Assembly (NCBI GenBank): GCA_029258735.1
Contig: JAPDKD010000034.1
Coordinates: 1-40,785, forward strand
From: an archaeon
GTDB lineage: Archaea > Thermoproteota > Thermoprotei > Thermofilales > JAPDKD01
DNA length: 40,785 bases
Direction of reading: 5' to 3'
Below are positions 40,493 to 40,785 of the stretch, piece by piece. Under the pieces are notes generated by a model. That model was not told the origin of the DNA. It saw only the letters and a program-made list of their open reading frames with translations, and made no database searches. Position 1 is the stretch's first letter; every line of letters begins with the position of its first letter. The position numbers were made by a program, and so were the translations under genes.

Positions 40493-40785
40493 AGTTTGCA
40501 CACCCATCCTATACCTCACTCTCGGGCCTCGGGATATGAAAGGAGGCTAAGGATTTTACGGATTTTAGCATCGTCTAATATGCCCTTAAGCGTTCGAGAC
40601 TTGGTTCGAAGGTCTAGGCTTCCCCGCAGGACGCTTTACTACTATTTGAGGCAGCTTTTAGCATTAGGGCTGGTTGAGAGGCTGGGTAGGCCCAGGTCTC
40701 CTTCGGTAGTTTATGTGATAACCAGTCGTGGAAGGGAGTATTTGGAGAGAGGCAGGGTTTCGCTTGAGTCTGGGTGTGCAAACAG
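40451..40785 (+). CDS. Winged-helix DNA-binding protein, partial (runs off the window)
   Basis: The frame is open from 40349 to the window end without a stop, so the C-terminus is missing. A winged helix is clear from about 40553: RILRILASSNMPLSVRDLVR, then RRTLYYYLRQLLALGLVERL and the wing VVYVITSRGREYLERG. It is an ArsR/MarR-like or PadR-like regulator. Starts are uncertain. ATG 40451 has GGAG nine bases upstream and is my choice. ATG 40421 lies in the RNA structure described above. An ATT at 40553 follows GGAGG (40542-40546) by six bases. The residues between 40451 and 40550 look unlike a folded domain, which leaves the late start possible. Confidence 0.6.
   Translation, partial: MVYASGKICFAEARSLHTHPIPHSRASGYERRLRILRILASSNMPLSVRDLVRRSRLPRRTLYYYLRQLLALGLVERLGRPRSPSVVYVITSRGREYLERGRVSLESGCAN

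Noticed and set aside
40606-40622. GGTTCGAAGGTC resembling a T loop
   Set aside because: It lies inside the winged-helix coding frame and has no tRNA arms around it.
1-40785. CRISPR arrays, insertion sequences, rRNA operons
   Set aside because: No regularly spaced repeats, transposase-like proteins with flanking inverted repeats, or rRNA-like stretches were found on reading through.

Overview
The window looks like chromosomal DNA of a thermophilic archaeon, most likely a member of the Thermoproteota (crenarchaeal or Thermofilum-like; the lineage is inferred from gene content and not proven). Evidence for this is an archaeal-type PheS/PheT pair, a Taw1 wyosine synthase, an archaeal cis-prenyltransferase, a PriS-like primase, a D/C-ligated Pyrococcus-type ferredoxin, TATA-box promoters with leaderless or GGTGA-type starts, and a canonical C/D box sRNA. 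Coding density is very high: six convergent gene pairs overlap at their 3' ends. Base composition is moderate in genes and very AT-rich between them.

Layout. 1-2.7 kb: tail of a coiled-coil protein, a TM-helix-repeat membrane protein and a small HExxH protein. 1.7-3.9 kb: a stomatin/NfeD-protease membrane pair. 3.9-5.7 kb: a nickel module (HypA, Mrp-type HypB-like ATPase, divergent NikR). 5.7-12.4 kb: creatininase-family hydrolase, a frameshifted PH-domain membrane protein, a Cys-cluster membrane protein, two overlapping YjbQ paralogues, UppS, a nitrilase-family amidohydrolase, an unknown basic protein, an ATP-cone/nuclease/HhH fusion, and adenylate kinase, whose only sensible start is ATT. 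12.4-16.4 kb: Taw1, a PriS-like AEP protein and a B12-type radical SAM protein. 16.4-21.3 kb: M1 aminopeptidase with HEAT repeats, Trm9-like methyltransferase, a zinc ribbon and an M42 peptidase. 21.3-26.1 kb: a complete branched-chain-amino-acid-type ABC transporter with a leaderless promoter. 26.4-32.3 kb: PheT/PheS, DUF2153-like, DUF429 and ASCH-HTH proteins, a YbjQ-type protein and ferredoxin. 32.3-38.6 kb: a membrane gluzincin, a metallophosphoesterase, a four-gene set (HD hydrolase, RHH protein, membrane-tethered winged-helix regulator, secreted helical protein) and an aldo/keto reductase.

38.6 kb to the end is different: AT-rich, gene-poor and accessory in character. It holds an unannotated C/D box sRNA with perfect 12/3/12 spacing and guides that fit conserved 23S rRNA segments, two GC-rich structured elements placed just downstream of TATA boxes, a short orphan ORF, a V4R-domain protein with a nine-base G tract, and the start of a winged-helix regulator that runs off the window.

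How the genes fit together. The peptidases (M1, M42, gluzincin, NfeD) and the amino-acid transporter suggest a peptide- and amino-acid-using life style. HypA/HypB/NikR imply [NiFe] hydrogenase elsewhere in the genome. The rest is translation (PheST, Taw1, Trm9-like, C/D sRNA), nucleic-acid handling and several uncharacterised archaeal families.
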